Notes: generated by a model from the sequence alone, not told the origin. DNA of 64,000 nucleotides from Caballeronia zhejiangensis (GCF_000698575.1 NZ_JFHD01000020.1:1-64000), one strand, 5' to 3'. Positions 8,597 to 19,097 are shown, counted from the first letter of the stretch. Numbers and translations are program-made.

Positions 8597-9382
8597 TCAG
8601 ATCGTCGCGCCTTCGAGTTCGGTCATCATCTGCTGCATTTCTGCGCCGCCCGCCATCATGTCGAGCACTTCGTTCTTGCTGATGTTGTCCTTGGTGAACG
8701 TGCCCATCGAGCGGCCGCGATTGAGCAGCGTGAACGAATCGCCGATCGGATAGGCATGGTGAACGTTGTGCGTGATGAAGATCACCGAGATGCCTTTTTC
8801 GCGCGCCTTGTGGATGAGCTTCAACACATTGAAGCTCTGCTTCACGCCGAGCGCGGCGGTCGGTTCGTCGAGGATTAGCACGCGCGCGCCGAAGTGAATC
8901 GCGCGGGCAATCGCGAGACATTGCTTCTCGCCGCCGGACATCGTGCCGATCGGCTGATGCGGATCGCGCACATTGATGCCCATTTCGGCGAGCTTGGCGC
9001 GCGACGTTTCGGCGGCGAGATCGAGGTCCATCACGCTGATGCCGAAGCGCTTCTTTTGCGGCTCGCGTCCCATGAAGAAGTTGCGCGCCACCGATAGCAA
9101 CGGCACGAGCGCGAGATCCTGATACACGGTCGCGATACCGAGATCGAGCGCTTCTTTCGGCGAGTCGAAATGCACGGGGTTGCCATCGACGAGATAGTCG
9201 CCGGAAGAGGGCTGATGCACGCCTGCGAGCGTCTTGATGAGTGTCGATTTGCCGGCGCCGTTATCGCCGAGCAGACAATGCACTTCACCGCGTTTGAGCC
9301 GCAACGTGACGCCGTTCAGCGCGATCACCTTGCCGAAGAACTTGCTGACGTTTTCGAGCGCGAGGATGTTGTCGTCTTGCAT
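8597..9382 (-). CDS. Sugar (inositol) ABC transporter ATP-binding protein, single-domain
   Basis: This 261-residue ATPase has Walker [10 protein letters not shown], signature MSGGEKQ, Walker B VLILDEPT and the switch histidine in ITHNVHH. It belongs to the CUT2 sugar class, whose best-known ATPases (RbsA, IatA) are double-length; this one has a single nucleotide-binding domain and presumably works as a homodimer. I chose the ATG at 9382 because AGGAG lies about 9 bases upstream; a longer start at 9400 is possible. It sits between the permease gene and iolC, so myo-inositol is the likely substrate. Confidence 0.9.
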   Translation of the reverse strand: MQDDNILALENVSKFFGKVIALNGVTLRLKRGEVHCLLGDNGAGKSTLIKTLAGVHQPSSGDYLVDGNPVHFDSPKEALDLGIATVYQDLALVPLLSVARNFFMGREPQKKRFGISVMDLDLAAETSRAKLAEMGINVRDPHQPIGTMSGGEKQCLAIARAIHFGARVLILDEPTAALGVKQSFNVLKLIHKAREKGISVIFITHNVHHAYPIGDSFTLLNRGRSMGTFTKDNISKNEVLDMMAGGAEMQQMMTELEGATI

Positions 9383-9396
9383 GATCGTTGCTCCTC

Positions 9397-10563
9397 TCAT
9401 TGAGCCTGGGACACGCGGCGGCGCACGTAGTGATTGAAGAGCACGGCGATGAGCAGCATCACGCCAAGGAATACGCGGAACCAGTCCGAGCTCACGTTCG
9501 TATAAGTGATGCCGATCTGCACGACACCGAAGATCAGGGCACCGAAACATGCGCCGACGACCGATCCGTAACCGCCCGTCAGCAAGGTGCCGCCGATGAC
9601 CGCCGCGATGATCGCTTCGAATTCCTTCTGCAAGCCGCGATCCGCCGCCGCCGAGCCGATATCGCACACTTGCAGCACGGCGAAGAGGCACGAGCAGAAC
9701 GCGGTGAGCACGAAGAGCGATATCTTCACGCGCTTCACCGGCACGCCGACGTTCTTCGCGGCATTCGCATCGCCGCCGACCGCGAGAATCCAGTTGCCGT
9801 AGCGCGTCTTGGCGAGCACAAACGCGCCGACCGCCGCGAGCGCGAGCCACCAGATGATGACTTTCGGAATGCCCGGCACGAGCGGCTGGCCGCTGTCGAG
9901 CAGCTTGCCGATGCCCATGTGCGCGAGCCAGTTGAACAGGCCGTGAAACGCGACGCCATGAAAGAGCGTGTCGGCGATGGGATCGGCCTGGGCGAGATCG
10001 CCGACGCCCGAGATGATGGTGCGGTCCGCGAACATGATCGACAGCGCGAGCGTGAGGCCGCGCAGAATGAACAGGAACGCGAGCGTGACGATGAACGACG
10101 GCAGGCGCGTGCGCATGACGAGATAGCCATTCAATGCGCCGAGCAGCATCGACATGACGAACGCGAAGAGAATCGAAAGGGATAGCGGCCAATGAAAATA
10201 GACCGCCGGCAACGCGACCATCATGCCAGCGAAGCCGATCATCGAGCCGATGGACAAGTCGAACTCGCCCGCGATCATGAGCAGACACGCGCCGACCGCG
10301 AGCAGGCCGAGATAGGCGGCCACTTGCGACCAGTTCATCACGCCGTCGAGGTTGAACATGCCCGACGATCCCGCGCCGAAGCCGAACACGATGAAGACGA
10401 GCACGGTGCCGGAAATGGCCGCGAACTCCGGGCGATTCAGCAAATGACCGAACCACGACGTGTGGCGTACGCGCTCATCCGAGGGCTTGGCCTGGTCAGG
10501 TGTTTCAGCGTTGTCCTGCTGACGGTTCACGTGAGGAGGGTAGTGTTTGCCGGCTACGCCCAT
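9397..10563 (-). CDS. Sugar (inositol) ABC transporter permease, CUT2 family
   Basis: The 388-residue integral membrane protein has a hydrophilic N-terminal tail of about 40 residues. About ten hydrophobic segments follow, with the RbsC-like motifs [10 protein letters not shown] and [14 protein letters not shown], the latter resembling the cytoplasmic coupling region. An AAGGAG motif precedes the ATG. It lies between the substrate-binding protein and ATPase genes of the same strand. Position in the iol cluster indicates inositol import; the exact isomer preference cannot be read from sequence. Confidence 0.92.
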   Translation of the reverse strand: MGVAGKHYPPHVNRQQDNAETPDQAKPSDERVRHTSWFGHLLNRPEFAAISGTVLVFIVFGFGAGSSGMFNLDGVMNWSQVAAYLGLLAVGACLLMIAGEFDLSIGSMIGFAGMMVALPAVYFHWPLSLSILFAFVMSMLLGALNGYLVMRTRLPSFIVTLAFLFILRGLTLALSIMFADRTIISGVGDLAQADPIADTLFHGVAFHGLFNWLAHMGIGKLLDSGQPLVPGIPKVIIWWLALAAVGAFVLAKTRYGNWILAVGGDANAAKNVGVPVKRVKISLFVLTAFCSCLFAVLQVCDIGSAAADRGLQKEFEAIIAAVIGGTLLTGGYGSVVGACFGALIFGVVQIGITYTNVSSDWFRVFLGVMLLIAVLFNHYVRRRVSQAQ

Positions 10564-10662
10564 GATGGCTCCTTGAGACTCGATGTCGATGCGGTACCGA
10601 TGCGCGCGTCGCCGCCGCGTCCGCGAACGGACGCAGCAAGGCGCGCTGAACGTCGATAAAAG

Positions 10663-10687
10663 CGGGCGGTGCGCGAAGCGCCGCCCG
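10663..10687 (-). promoter_or_regulatory. Intercistronic hairpin between binding-protein and permease genes
   Basis: CGGGCGG (10663-10669) pairs with CCGCCCG (10681-10687), and the stem extends inward by about three pairs. On the minus transcript the stem is followed by a short TTTT. Such hairpins after periplasmic binding-protein genes often stabilise the upstream message or partly terminate, so that binding protein exceeds transporter. The role here is inferred from position. Confidence 0.4.
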
Positions 10688-10705
10688 AATCAGGTCACGC
10701 CGGGA

Positions 10706-11758
10706 TCAACGATATTGACCCGCGTACTTCACGACCTTGTCGAGATTTTCTTTGGTGATGAAACCCGGGCCCGAACGAATGTTCTTCGGTCCGTACGACG
10801 GCTGCAATCCGTAGGTTTCGAGGCGCGCCTTGAACTTCGGATTGGCTTCGAGAAGCTGACGGATCTTCGCCGGATCGGTCGTATGTTCCTTCTTCACGAT
10901 CGCGAGCACGGCCACCGGGATATAGCCTTGCAGATACGGCTGCTGATCGATCGCGAACTTGATCGTGCCGTCCTTGATGGCCTTCGCGATGTCGTCCGAG
11001 AAGTCGAAAGTCACGAAATACACCTTGTTTTGCAGGCCCATTTGCGTGACGGCCTTGAGCGTCGCGGATGCGGGCGTCGGTCCGAGCGTGAGGATCGCGC
11101 CCGTATCCGGATGATTCCGCAGATACGCCGATACCTTCGACTGAATCTCGGTCGGGTCTTGTCCCGAATCGATCGTCGATGCCTTGTAGTCGATGCCGAG
11201 TGCGTCCGCGAAGCCCTTGCAGCGATCGAACGACACCGTGTTCGTCGCGATGTGATTCACGCAGACGAACGACTTCACGCCCGCGGCCTTCGCCTTCTCG
11301 CCGGCCGCCTTGCCCGCCACATATTCCGGCTGGCCGACGTGCATGATCGCGCCCAGTTGCGCGCTCTGTTCCTCGGTGCCCGAGTTGATCGTGACGAGCG
11401 GAATCTTCTTCGCCGTGACCTTGTTGATGGCGCTCTTCAGCACATCGAAATCGGCGATGGTCGTGATGACGCCATCGTAGTTGCGCGCGGCGGCCTGCTC
11501 GATCAGGCGCGACATGTCCGCGATGTCGCCGTTCGGCGGATTGCGGTAGTCCGTCTGCACGTTGAAGTCTTCGTCGGCCTGCTTGATCGCGTTCTTGATG
11601 GTGTTCCACCAGGAATCCGAGTCCGGCGCGTGGCTGATCAGCACGAACTTCGCGTCGGGCGCCGCGTGTGCGGGACTCGCCGCCATCATCGATGCGCTGC
11701 ACAACGCAGCAGCAGCCACCAGCGCGCGCAGCGCGGCCCGACCGTTGCAAATGGTCAT
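10706..11758 (-). CDS. Periplasmic sugar (inositol) ABC transporter substrate-binding protein
   Basis: The roughly 350-residue protein starts with a positively charged and hydrophobic signal peptide ending in SPAHA-AP, so it is exported. The mature part is a type I periplasmic binding fold of the RbsB/IbpA class, with the conserved domain-1 start KFVLISHAPDSDSWW and the hinge-region sequence TFDFSDDI. I chose the ATG at 11758, preceded by AGGTGGAG; an in-frame GTG three codons earlier is an alternative. It is the first gene of the minus-strand iol operon, transcribed divergently from the RpiR regulator, so it is the likely inositol receptor. Confidence 0.93.
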   Translation of the reverse strand: MTICNGRAALRALVAAAALCSASMMAASPAHAAPDAKFVLISHAPDSDSWWNTIKNAIKQADEDFNVQTDYRNPPNGDIADMSRLIEQAAARNYDGVITTIADFDVLKSAINKVTAKKIPLVTINSGTEEQSAQLGAIMHVGQPEYVAGKAAGEKAKAAGVKSFVCVNHIATNTVSFDRCKGFADALGIDYKASTIDSGQDPTEIQSKVSAYLRNHPDTGAILTLGPTPASATLKAVTQMGLQNKVYFVTFDFSDDIAKAIKDGTIKFAIDQQPYLQGYIPVAVLAIVKKEHTTDPAKIRQLLEANPKFKARLETYGLQPSYGPKNIRSGPGFITKENLDKVVKYAGQYR

Positions 11759-11888
11759 TGTCTCCACCTATCTCGGTTGTTGTTTGGTGTGATGTTTCGC
11801 GAGCCGACCCTTCGATGTGCCGTGCTCAGGACCAAGAGTAGGTCAGTTTTCGGTGGCCTGCAATAGAAATTTCATTGGTGCGGCAAAT

Positions 11889-11902
11889 GGAAAATACATT
11901 CC
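11889..11902. promoter_or_regulatory. Candidate IolR (RpiR) operator GGAA-N6-TTCC
   Basis: GGAAAATACATTCC lies in the 200-bp divergent region between the binding-protein gene and the RpiR-type regulator. It matches the GGAA-N6-TTCC palindrome that I recall for IolR of Sinorhizobium meliloti. A second small palindrome, GAAATTTC, lies just upstream around 11865. Binding would let the regulator control both divergent units and itself. This rests on motif match and position only. Confidence 0.5.
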
Positions 11903-11958
11903 AATTTGCTTGCCGTGTTCCTATAATCGGTTCACGACGAACATCGAAAGAGCCTGTG

Positions 11959-12837
11959 ATGGATGAGACCAGCACCGACGTGCAAAGCGTCGACGAACTG
12001 ATGCAGCGGATCACCGACGCCTACGACTCGCTGCCGCGCCAGTTGAAGAGCGTCGCGACGTATATCGAGCAGCATCGGCCAAGCGTGATGATGGATCGCA
12101 CGAGCGATATCGCCAACGCGTGCGGCGTGCATGCGTCAGCGGTCGTGCGGTTTGCGCAGCGCTTCGGTTTCTCCGGTTTCTCCGACTTGCAGGCCGTGTT
12201 CCGGCAGGCGTACACGGGCGCGGGCGGTTCGCAGCAGACGTATCAGCAGCGCATACGCAAGCTCATCGACGAGAAGGCGGGCGATGCGTCCGGCCTGTCG
12301 GTCGCGCGCGAGTTCATCGCGGCGAGCCGCACGGGTCTCGACGAGCTCGAAGCCGGTCTCGACGACGCGCAGTTCGAAGCCGCCGTCGAGATGCTTTCGC
12401 AGGCGGAGAACATCTACGTGATCGGCGTGCGCCGGTCGTTCGCGGTCGCGAGCTACATCGTCTATGCATTGCAGCACACGAAGAAGCGCGTGCATCTGAT
12501 CTCGGGCTTCGGCGGCATGTTTCGCGAACAGGTGCGCAGCGTGGAGAAGGGAGACGTGGTGATCGCGATCAGCTTCGCGCCCTACGGCAAGGAGACGCAA
12601 TATTGCGTGCGCGCCGCGCAGCATCACGGCGCGGCGACGCTCGTCATCACCGATAGCCAGCTTTCGCCGCTCGCGCGTCACGCGAGCGCGAGTCTGTTCG
12701 TGAAGGAGGGCAGCGCGTTCGCGTTTCGCTCGCTCACGAGCACCATTTGCCTGTGCCAGGCGTTGTTCATCGCGCTCGCGTACCGGCTCGAGTTGAACGT
12801 TGAGGAATCCAAGGAGACAGGTGGCTATGACGATTGA
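11959..12837 (+). CDS. RpiR-family transcriptional regulator of inositol catabolism (IolR-like)
   Basis: The 292-residue protein has an N-terminal helix-turn-helix domain (about residues 15-85; ANACGVHASAVVRFAQRFGF is typical RpiR) and a C-terminal SIS domain that binds sugar phosphates (about 120-265; IYVIGVRRSFAVAS). I chose the ATG at 11959, preceded by AAAGAG, over a longer frame from 11875, because the family begins shortly before the HTH and the extra part would cover the putative operator. It overlaps iolG by 11 bases and is divergent from the transport and iol genes, so repression relieved by an inositol-pathway intermediate is likely. Confidence 0.88.
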   Translation: MDETSTDVQSVDELMQRITDAYDSLPRQLKSVATYIEQHRPSVMMDRTSDIANACGVHASAVVRFAQRFGFSGFSDLQAVFRQAYTGAGGSQQTYQQRIRKLIDEKAGDASGLSVAREFIAASRTGLDELEAGLDDAQFEAAVEMLSQAENIYVIGVRRSFAVASYIVYALQHTKKRVHLISGFGGMFREQVRSVEKGDVVIAISFAPYGKETQYCVRAAQHHGAATLVITDSQLSPLARHASASLFVKEGSAFAFRSLTSTICLCQALFIALAYRLELNVEESKETGGYDD

Positions 12838-13831
12838 TGTGGCGGTGTTTGGGGCGGGGCGCATCGGCAAGATTCACGCGGCCAATCTCGCGCGGCAACC
12901 GGGCGTGCGTCTGAAATACGTCGTCGATGTGAATCGCGACGCGGCCGCCGCGCTCGCGAAAGCGCATGGCGCGACCGTCGCCGATGTCGATGGCGCGATG
13001 GGCGATGCCTCCGTCGGCGCGACCGTCGTGTGTTCGAGCACGGATACGCACGCGGATCTGATTCTGGCGTCGGCGGCGCAGAAGAAGCATGTGTTCTGCG
13101 AGAAGCCCGTCGATCTCACGACCGAGCGTGCGCGCGCGTGCGCCGATGCTGTCGAGAAGGCGGGCGTCGTCTGCATGATCGGCTTTCAGCGTCGCTTCGA
13201 TCCGACGTTCTCGGCGTTGAAGGCGCGTATCGACGCGGGCGAGATCGGCGATCCGGAAATGCTGATCGTGACGAGCCGCGATCCGGGCGCGCCGCCGGTC
13301 GAGTACATCTTGCATTCGGGCGGCATCTTCAAGGACATGCTGATTCACGACTTCGACATCTTCCGCTGGATTCTCGACGACGAAGCCGACACGCTGCACG
13401 CGACGGGCAGTTGCTTGAGCGATGCGGCCATCGCCGAAGCGGGCGATATCGATTCGACCGCGGTCACGATCCGCACGAAGCGCGGGCGTCTGTGCCAGAT
13501 CAATACGGCGCGGCGCGCGGCGTATGGCTACGATCAGCGCTTCGAGCTGCTCGGCAGCGCGGGCATGCTGCAGGCTGGCAATGTGCGGCCGACGGAAGTC
13601 ACCGCGTACACGTCGGCGTCGGTGTCGAGCGACAAGCCCGAGGCGTTCTTTCTCGAACGTTATCGCGCGGCGTATGCGGCGGAAATCGCGCATTTCTTCG
13701 ATGCGGTCAGCAACGGCAAACCGGTGCGAACCACCGTCGCCGATGGCCTGAAGGCGCTGGAACTCGCCGAAGCGGCGACCTTGTCGTGGCGCGAGAAGCG
13801 CATCGTCAAGCTCGGGGAGAACGTCGCATGA
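12827..13831 (+). CDS. iolG: Inositol 2-dehydrogenase IolG
   Basis: IolG oxidises myo-inositol to scyllo-inosose with NAD, the first pathway step. The 334-residue Gfo/Idh/MocA protein has the Rossmann motif GAGRIGKIHAANL at the N-terminus, the EKP motif in HVFCEKPVDL, and the catalytic His/Asp region IHDFDIFRW. Start ATG 12827 lies inside the end of the regulator gene, with AAGGAG about 10 bases upstream. It is coupled downstream to a second dehydrogenase of the same family through ATGA. Confidence 0.9.
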   Translation: MTIDVAVFGAGRIGKIHAANLARQPGVRLKYVVDVNRDAAAALAKAHGATVADVDGAMGDASVGATVVCSSTDTHADLILASAAQKKHVFCEKPVDLTTERARACADAVEKAGVVCMIGFQRRFDPTFSALKARIDAGEIGDPEMLIVTSRDPGAPPVEYILHSGGIFKDMLIHDFDIFRWILDDEADTLHATGSCLSDAAIAEAGDIDSTAVTIRTKRGRLCQINTARRAAYGYDQRFELLGSAGMLQAGNVRPTEVTAYTSASVSSDKPEAFFLERYRAAYAAEIAHFFDAVSNGKPVRTTVADGLKALELAEAATLSWREKRIVKLGENVA

Positions 13832-14844
13832 GCGCGGTGCGCTTCGGTATCGCCGGACTGGGGCGGCTCGGGCGCCGGCATGCGGAGAATCTCGCGTGGC
13901 GCGTGCCGGGCGCGAAACTCGTCGCGGCGTGCAGTCCGGTTGTGGACGAGCGCGAGTGGGCTTCGTCGAGTCTTCCCGAGTTGTCGCTTTATGCGGATTA
14001 CGATGAACTGCTCGCCGATGCCTCCGTCGATGCCGTGTGGCTCGTCACGCCGACGTCGCTGCATGCGCGGCAGATCATCGCCGCGTTGCGCGCGGGCAAG
14101 CATGTGTTCTGCGAGAAGCCGCTGTCGCTCAATCTCGCCGAATGCGACGCGGTGATCGAAGAGCACGCGCGGCATCCGCATCTGCAAGTGATGATCGGCT
14201 TCGTGCGGCGCTTCGATGCGAGCTATCGCGATGCGTTCGATCGCGTCGCGAGCGGCGCGATCGGCCGGCCGTTCATGGTGCGCTCGCAGACCTGCGACAA
14301 GAACGATCCCGATGGCTTCTTCGTGCGATTCGCGCCGACATCGGGCGGGCTGTTTCTCGATTGCAGCGTGCACGACATCGATCTTGCGCGCTGGCTGCTC
14401 GGCAATCCGCGCGCGAAACGCGTGTATGCGAGCGGAACCATCGCGATTCACGAAGGCTTGCGCGAGTGCAATGACATCGACAATGGCGTGGGCACGATCG
14501 AGTTCGATGACGGACGGCTCGCGGTGCTGTATGCGTCGCGGACGATGGCGCATGGGCACGACACGCAGACGGAAGTGATCGGCACGGCGGGCGCGCTGTC
14601 GGTGGGACGCAATCCGCGGGCGAATCGCGTGGAAATCGCGGATGCGCAGGGCGTGCGCAATGCCTGCACGCCGACGTTCTTCGAGCGCTTCGAGGATGCG
14701 TTTTTGCGCGAGGCGCAGGCGTTCGTCGGGTTGCTTCGGCAAGGGCAGCCGACGGGGCTGACGCTCGACGATGCAAGAGAGGCGACGCGCATTGGTATTG
14801 CGATGCGGCAGGCTTATGAGAGTGGGCGGGCGGTGGAGTTTTGA
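13828..14844 (+). CDS. Second Gfo/Idh/MocA oxidoreductase, probable inositol-isomer dehydrogenase
   Basis: This 338-residue protein is paralogous to IolG, with Rossmann motif GLGRLGRRHAENL, EKP motif HVFCEKPLSL, and catalytic region CSVHDIDLARW. ATGA overlap with iolG makes a regulator-iolG-dehydrogenase operon. In inositol loci such paralogues often act on scyllo- or D-chiro-inositol (IolX/IolW-like roles), feeding other isomers into scyllo-inosose. Sequence alone does not settle which. A mere gene duplicate with IolG-like activity is the alternative. Confidence 0.88.
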   Translation: MSAVRFGIAGLGRLGRRHAENLAWRVPGAKLVAACSPVVDEREWASSSLPELSLYADYDELLADASVDAVWLVTPTSLHARQIIAALRAGKHVFCEKPLSLNLAECDAVIEEHARHPHLQVMIGFVRRFDASYRDAFDRVASGAIGRPFMVRSQTCDKNDPDGFFVRFAPTSGGLFLDCSVHDIDLARWLLGNPRAKRVYASGTIAIHEGLRECNDIDNGVGTIEFDDGRLAVLYASRTMAHGHDTQTEVIGTAGALSVGRNPRANRVEIADAQGVRNACTPTFFERFEDAFLREAQAFVGLLRQGQPTGLTLDDAREATRIGIAMRQAYESGRAVEF

Positions 14845-14908
14845 CCTCTGCGTTAAAATCGAACCTTCACGAGCGCTCCCCTCACCGGCAAACAAAGGTT
14901 CAATCGCG

Positions 14909-15136
14909 ATGGAAGTTCACAAGGAAGTCGACGCGCGCGGGCTCAACTGCCCGTTGCCGATTTTGCGGGCAAAGAAGGCGCTCGCCGACATGACGAGCGG
15001 TCAGATTTTGAAAGTGCTCGCGACCGACCCGGGATCGCAACGCGATTTCGCGGCCTTCGCGAAGCAGACCGGCAACGAGATCGTCGAATCGACCGCACAG
15101 GACAAGACGTTCATCTTCCTGATGCGGCGGCGTTGA
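14909..15136 (+). CDS. TusA/SirA-family sulfurtransferase-like protein
   Basis: The 75-residue protein carries the family signature DARGLNCPLPILRAKKAL with the conserved cysteine at residue 14 in CPxP. TusA proteins pass persulfide sulfur to partners in tRNA thiolation and molybdenum cofactor pathways; several paralogues of this fold have other roles. The length is right for a single-domain member. I chose the ATG at 14909 (AAAGG upstream) because it begins the conserved fold. It stands alone, followed by a strong terminator. Confidence 0.85.
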   Translation: MEVHKEVDARGLNCPLPILRAKKALADMTSGQILKVLATDPGSQRDFAAFAKQTGNEIVESTAQDKTFIFLMRRR

Positions 15137-15172
15137 AGCCAACGAACGCACAAGCAAACGCCCAAAAGCAAA

Positions 15173-15204
15173 ATGCCCGTCACGCAGGTGACGGGCATTT
15201 TTTT
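15173..15204. terminator. Strong bidirectional intrinsic terminator
   Basis: ATGCCCGTCAC (15173-15183) pairs perfectly with GTGACGGGCAT (15188-15198) across a GCAG loop and is followed by six T residues. A short A-run on the other side gives it U-run character for the convergent galU gene too. It separates the TusA-like gene from galU. Confidence 0.85.
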
Positions 15205-15224
15205 CATCCGATCCGGCCAGAAAG

Positions 15225-16106
15225 TCAGTCTTCGAGAATCGGCGCGCGATTGCGCAGATATTCCTCGAATTCCTGCTTCACTTCCGGATGACGCAGCGCG
15301 AACTCGACCGTCGCCTTCAGATAGCCGAGCTTGCTGCCGCAATCGAAGCGCGTGCCCTGATACTTGTACGCGAGCACTTGCTCATCCGACAGCAGCGATT
15401 GAATCGCATCCGTCAGTTGCAGTTCTCCGCCCGCGCCCGGCTTCAGCGCGCGAATGTGATCGAAGATGCGCGGCTTCAGCACGTACCGGCCGACTACGCC
15501 CAGGTTCGACGGCGCCACGGCGGGTTCCGGCTTTTCGACGATTCCCGACAGCTTGAAGATGTTGTCTTCCCATTCCTTGCCGTCGATGATGCCGTAGGAC
15601 TTCGAATCCTCCGGCGGGATTTCTTCGACGCCGATCACCGAGCTGTGATAGTGATCGAAGACTTCGATCATCTGCGACATGACGGGCGGCTTGCCGTACA
15701 GCAAGTCGTCCGCGAGGATCACGGCGAACGGATTGTCGCCGACGAGCTTCTCCGCGCAGAGCACAGCGTGGCCGAGACCGAGCGCTTCGGCCTGACGCAC
15801 GTAGAAGCAGTCGACATGGCTCGGCTTGATGCTGCGCACGAGTTCGAGCAGCTTGTCCTTGCCGCGCGCTTCGAGTTCCGCTTCGATCTCATAGGACTTG
15901 TCGAAGTGATCTTCGATGGCGCGCTTGCTGCGTCCCGTCACGAAGATCATTTCGGTAATGCCGGCCGCCATTGCTTCTTCGACCGCGTACTGAATCAGCG
16001 GCTTGTCGACGACAGGCAGCATTTCCTTCGGGCTGGCCTTGGTCGCGGGAAGGAACCGCGTGCCCAGACCTGCGACGGGGAAAACCGCTTTGGTAACTTT
16101 TAGCAT
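15225..16106 (-). CDS. galU: UTP-glucose-1-phosphate uridylyltransferase GalU
   Basis: GalU makes UDP-glucose from UTP and glucose-1-phosphate, for surface polysaccharides, lipopolysaccharide sugars and trehalose. The 293-residue protein opens with the nucleotidyltransferase motif [20 protein letters not shown] and has the usual length and GalU-specific VEKPEP region. The start is preceded by AGGG. It is the gene downstream of valS on the same strand, about 80 bases away, with no evident functional link. Confidence 0.95.
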   Translation of the reverse strand: MLKVTKAVFPVAGLGTRFLPATKASPKEMLPVVDKPLIQYAVEEAMAAGITEMIFVTGRSKRAIEDHFDKSYEIEAELEARGKDKLLELVRSIKPSHVDCFYVRQAEALGLGHAVLCAEKLVGDNPFAVILADDLLYGKPPVMSQMIEVFDHYHSSVIGVEEIPPEDSKSYGIIDGKEWEDNIFKLSGIVEKPEPAVAPSNLGVVGRYVLKPRIFDHIRALKPGAGGELQLTDAIQSLLSDEQVLAYKYQGTRFDCGSKLGYLKATVEFALRHPEVKQEFEEYLRNRAPILED

Positions 16107-16184
16107 GTGATGACCCTGATCCTCTTAATCAATGAAACGTCGAGACAGACGGAGCGGATCGATAAATGATTCGAACCCTCAAAT

Positions 16185-19052
16185 TCAAGCAGGCAGACGC
16201 AATAATTGGGCCTGAAGCTTCTCGATAGTGGTTCCGTATTCTGCCAGCCTTTTACGCTCCTGTTCAACGACAGCGGCCGGCGCTTTTGAAACAAAGCTTT
16301 CGTTTCCGAGTTTCGCGTTACATTTTGCGATCTCGGCCGTCAGACGGTCCACTTCCTTGGTCAGGCGCTCGCGTTCCGCGGCGATATCGATTTCGACTTT
16401 CAACACGAGCTTGCTCGTGCCGACGATCGCGACGGGCGCGCCATGAGCTTCCTTGTCGAGGGCGGCTTCGTCGTCGATGATCTTCACTTCGGAAAGACGC
16501 GCGAGGGCAGCGATATACGGTGCGAACGCGGTGAGGCGCGCCGCGTCGCCGTGCGCGAGCAACGGCACCTTCACCGCGGGCGACAGATTCATTTCGCCAC
16601 GTAGATTACGACATGCATCGATGACACTCTTCAGTTCGGCAGCCCACTGTTCTGACGATTCATCGATCTTTTTCTGCTCGGCGCGCGGATAAGGCTGCGT
16701 CATGATCGAGACTTCGCCTTCCTTCGCGCCTTGCGGGAAGGCGTCGGTGAGAGGGGCAACCTTCTGCCACAACGCTTCCGTGATGAAAGGAATGATCGGA
16801 TGCGCGAGGCGCAGCACCGTTTCGAGCACACGCAAGAGCGTGCGACGCGTCGCCCTCTGCTGCTCGGGCGTGCCGGTCTGGATCTGCACCTTCGCGAGTT
16901 CGAGATACCAGTCGCAGTACTCGTCCCACACGAATTTGTAGATCGCGCTCGCGACGTTGTCGAAACGATAGTCCGCGAAACCCTTTTCCACTTCGGCTTC
17001 CACGCGCTGAAGCAGCGACACGATCCAGCGATCCGCCTGCGAGTAATCCGTGTAGCCGCCAGGGCCGCAATCGCCTGGTTTGCACGCGCCCGGATTCGCA
17101 AAACCGCAATCGTGGCCCTCGCAGTTCATCAGCACGAAACGCGTGGCGTTCCAGAGCTTGTTGCAGAAGTTGCGATAACCCTCGCAGCGCGCGAGATCGA
17201 AGTTCACGTTGCGGCCGAGGGTGGCCATCGAGGCCATCGTGAAGCGCAGCGCGTCGGTGCCGAACGACGGAATGCCTTCGGGGAATTCCTTGCGCGTTTT
17301 CTTCTCGATCTGCGCGGCGGCCTTCGGATTCATGAGGCCGGTCGTGCGCTTGGCGACGAGCGATTCGAGGTCGATGCCGTCGACGATATCGATCGGGTCG
17401 AGCGTGTTGCCCTTGCTCTTCGACATCTTCTGGCCTTCGGCGTCGCGCACGAGTCCGTGCACATAGACGGTGTCGAACGGCACCTTGCCGGTGAAATGCG
17501 TGGTCATCATCACCATTCTGGCGACCCAGAAGAAGATGATGTCGAAGCCTGTCACGAGCACCGACGACGGCAGGAACGCCTTCAGTTCCTTCGTCTCGTT
17601 CGGCCAGCCGAGCGACGAAAACGGCACGAGCGCGGACGAGAACCAGGTGTCGAGCACGTCTTCATCGCGCTTGAGTGCGCCTTTGTAGCCTTGCGCGTCG
17701 GCTTCGGCGCGGGCTTCTTCTTCGGTCTTCGCGACGAAAATCTCGCCGTTCTCGCCGTACCACGCGGGAATCTGATGGCCCCACCACAACTGGCGCGAAA
17801 TGCACCAGTCCTGGATGTTTTCGAGCCACTGATAGTAGGTGGTCGTCCAGTTCTCCGGCACGAACTTGATCTGGCCGTTGCGCACGACATCGAGCGACGT
17901 TTCCGTGATCGACTTGCCCGGATTGAACGTGCCTTCGGGCGCGGGCTTGCTCATGGCGACGAACCACTGGTCCGTCAGCATCGGTTCGATGACCACGTTG
18001 GTGCGGTCGCCGCGCGGCACCATCAGCTTGTGCGGCTTGACGGATTCGAGCAGGCCGAGCGCTTCGAGATCTTTCACGACGGCTTTGCGCGCGTCGAAGC
18101 GATCCATGCCGCGATATTTTTCAGGCGCGTTGTCGTTGATCTTCGCGTCGAGCGTGAGAATTTCGATCTGCGGCAGCTTGTGGCGCTGGCCGACGGCGTA
18201 GTCGTTGAAGTCGTGCGCGGGCGTGACTTTGACGACGCCGGTGCCGAATTCGCGATCGACGTATTCATCGGCGATGATCGGGATTTCGCGATCGCATAGC
18301 GGCAACGTCACCGTCTTGCCGATCAGATGCTGATAACGCTCGTCTTCCGGATGCACCATCACGGCGGTGTCGCCCAGCATGGTTTCCGGGCGCGTGGTCG
18401 CGACCGTCAGATGACCGGAACCGTCCGGCAGCGGATAGTTGATGTGCCACAGGCTGCCGTTTTCTTCTTCGCTCACGACTTCGAGATCGGACACGGCGGT
18501 GCCGAGCACCGGGTCCCAGTTCACGAGCCGCTTGCCGCGATAGATCAGCCCTTGTTTATAGAGCGTGACGAACACGTCGCGCACGGCGGCCGACATCTTG
18601 TCGTCCATCGTGAAGTATTCGCGCGACCAGTCGATCGATGCGCCCAGACGCCGAACCTGATTCGTGATGGTCGAGCCGGATTGCTGCTTCCACGCCCAGA
18701 CGCGCTTCAGAAACTCTTCGCGGCCGAGGTCATGGCGCGAGATGCCTTGCGCATCGAGCTGGCGTTCGACGACGATCTGCGTCGCGATGCCCGCGTGGTC
18801 CGTGCCCGGCACCCACAGCGTGTTTTCGCCCAGCATGCGGTGATAGCGCGTCAGGCCATCCATGATGGTCTGGTTGAACGCGTGCCCCATGTGCAGCGTG
18901 CCGGTGACGTTCGGCGGCGGCAACTGGATGGAGAAATTCTTCGCGCCTTCCTTGAACGTGGGAGCGGCGTATCCGCGCTTTTCCCATTCCGGGCCCCATT
19001 GGGACTCGATGTTTTGAGGCTCGAAGCTTTTTGCCAGTGTGTTGTCGCTCAT
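16185..19052 (-). CDS. valS: Valyl-tRNA synthetase
   Basis: The 955-residue class I synthetase charges tRNA-Val. It has the HIGH-type motif in [13 protein letters not shown] near residue 50, the editing CP1 domain in the middle, the KMSKS motif (QKMSKSKGN), an anticodon-binding domain, and a C-terminal coiled-coil arm ([18 protein letters not shown]). A cysteine-rich insert ([20 protein letters not shown]) just after the catalytic domain could bind a metal. Length is complete and normal. Confidence 0.98.
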   Translation of the reverse strand: MSDNTLAKSFEPQNIESQWGPEWEKRGYAAPTFKEGAKNFSIQLPPPNVTGTLHMGHAFNQTIMDGLTRYHRMLGENTLWVPGTDHAGIATQIVVERQLDAQGISRHDLGREEFLKRVWAWKQQSGSTITNQVRRLGASIDWSREYFTMDDKMSAAVRDVFVTLYKQGLIYRGKRLVNWDPVLGTAVSDLEVVSEEENGSLWHINYPLPDGSGHLTVATTRPETMLGDTAVMVHPEDERYQHLIGKTVTLPLCDREIPIIADEYVDREFGTGVVKVTPAHDFNDYAVGQRHKLPQIEILTLDAKINDNAPEKYRGMDRFDARKAVVKDLEALGLLESVKPHKLMVPRGDRTNVVIEPMLTDQWFVAMSKPAPEGTFNPGKSITETSLDVVRNGQIKFVPENWTTTYYQWLENIQDWCISRQLWWGHQIPAWYGENGEIFVAKTEEEARAEADAQGYKGALKRDEDVLDTWFSSALVPFSSLGWPNETKELKAFLPSSVLVTGFDIIFFWVARMVMMTTHFTGKVPFDTVYVHGLVRDAEGQKMSKSKGNTLDPIDIVDGIDLESLVAKRTTGLMNPKAAAQIEKKTRKEFPEGIPSFGTDALRFTMASMATLGRNVNFDLARCEGYRNFCNKLWNATRFVLMNCEGHDCGFANPGACKPGDCGPGGYTDYSQADRWIVSLLQRVEAEVEKGFADYRFDNVASAIYKFVWDEYCDWYLELAKVQIQTGTPEQQRATRRTLLRVLETVLRLAHPIIPFITEALWQKVAPLTDAFPQGAKEGEVSIMTQPYPRAEQKKIDESSEQWAAELKSVIDACRNLRGEMNLSPAVKVPLLAHGDAARLTAFAPYIAALARLSEVKIIDDEAALDKEAHGAPVAIVGTSKLVLKVEIDIAAERERLTKEVDRLTAEIAKCNAKLGNESFVSKAPAAVVEQERKRLAEYGTTIEKLQAQLLRLPA

Positions 19053-19091
19053 GTCGTCGTTCGTCTAGATCTGAAAGCAGGGAATCCGTCA

Positions 19092-19097
19092 ATTATA
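19092..19097 (-). promoter_or_regulatory. Candidate -10 box for valS
   Basis: On the minus strand these bases read TATAAT, about 40 bases before the valS ATG. No good -35 element is visible at the expected distance, so the call rests on the perfect -10 and its position. Confidence 0.35.
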
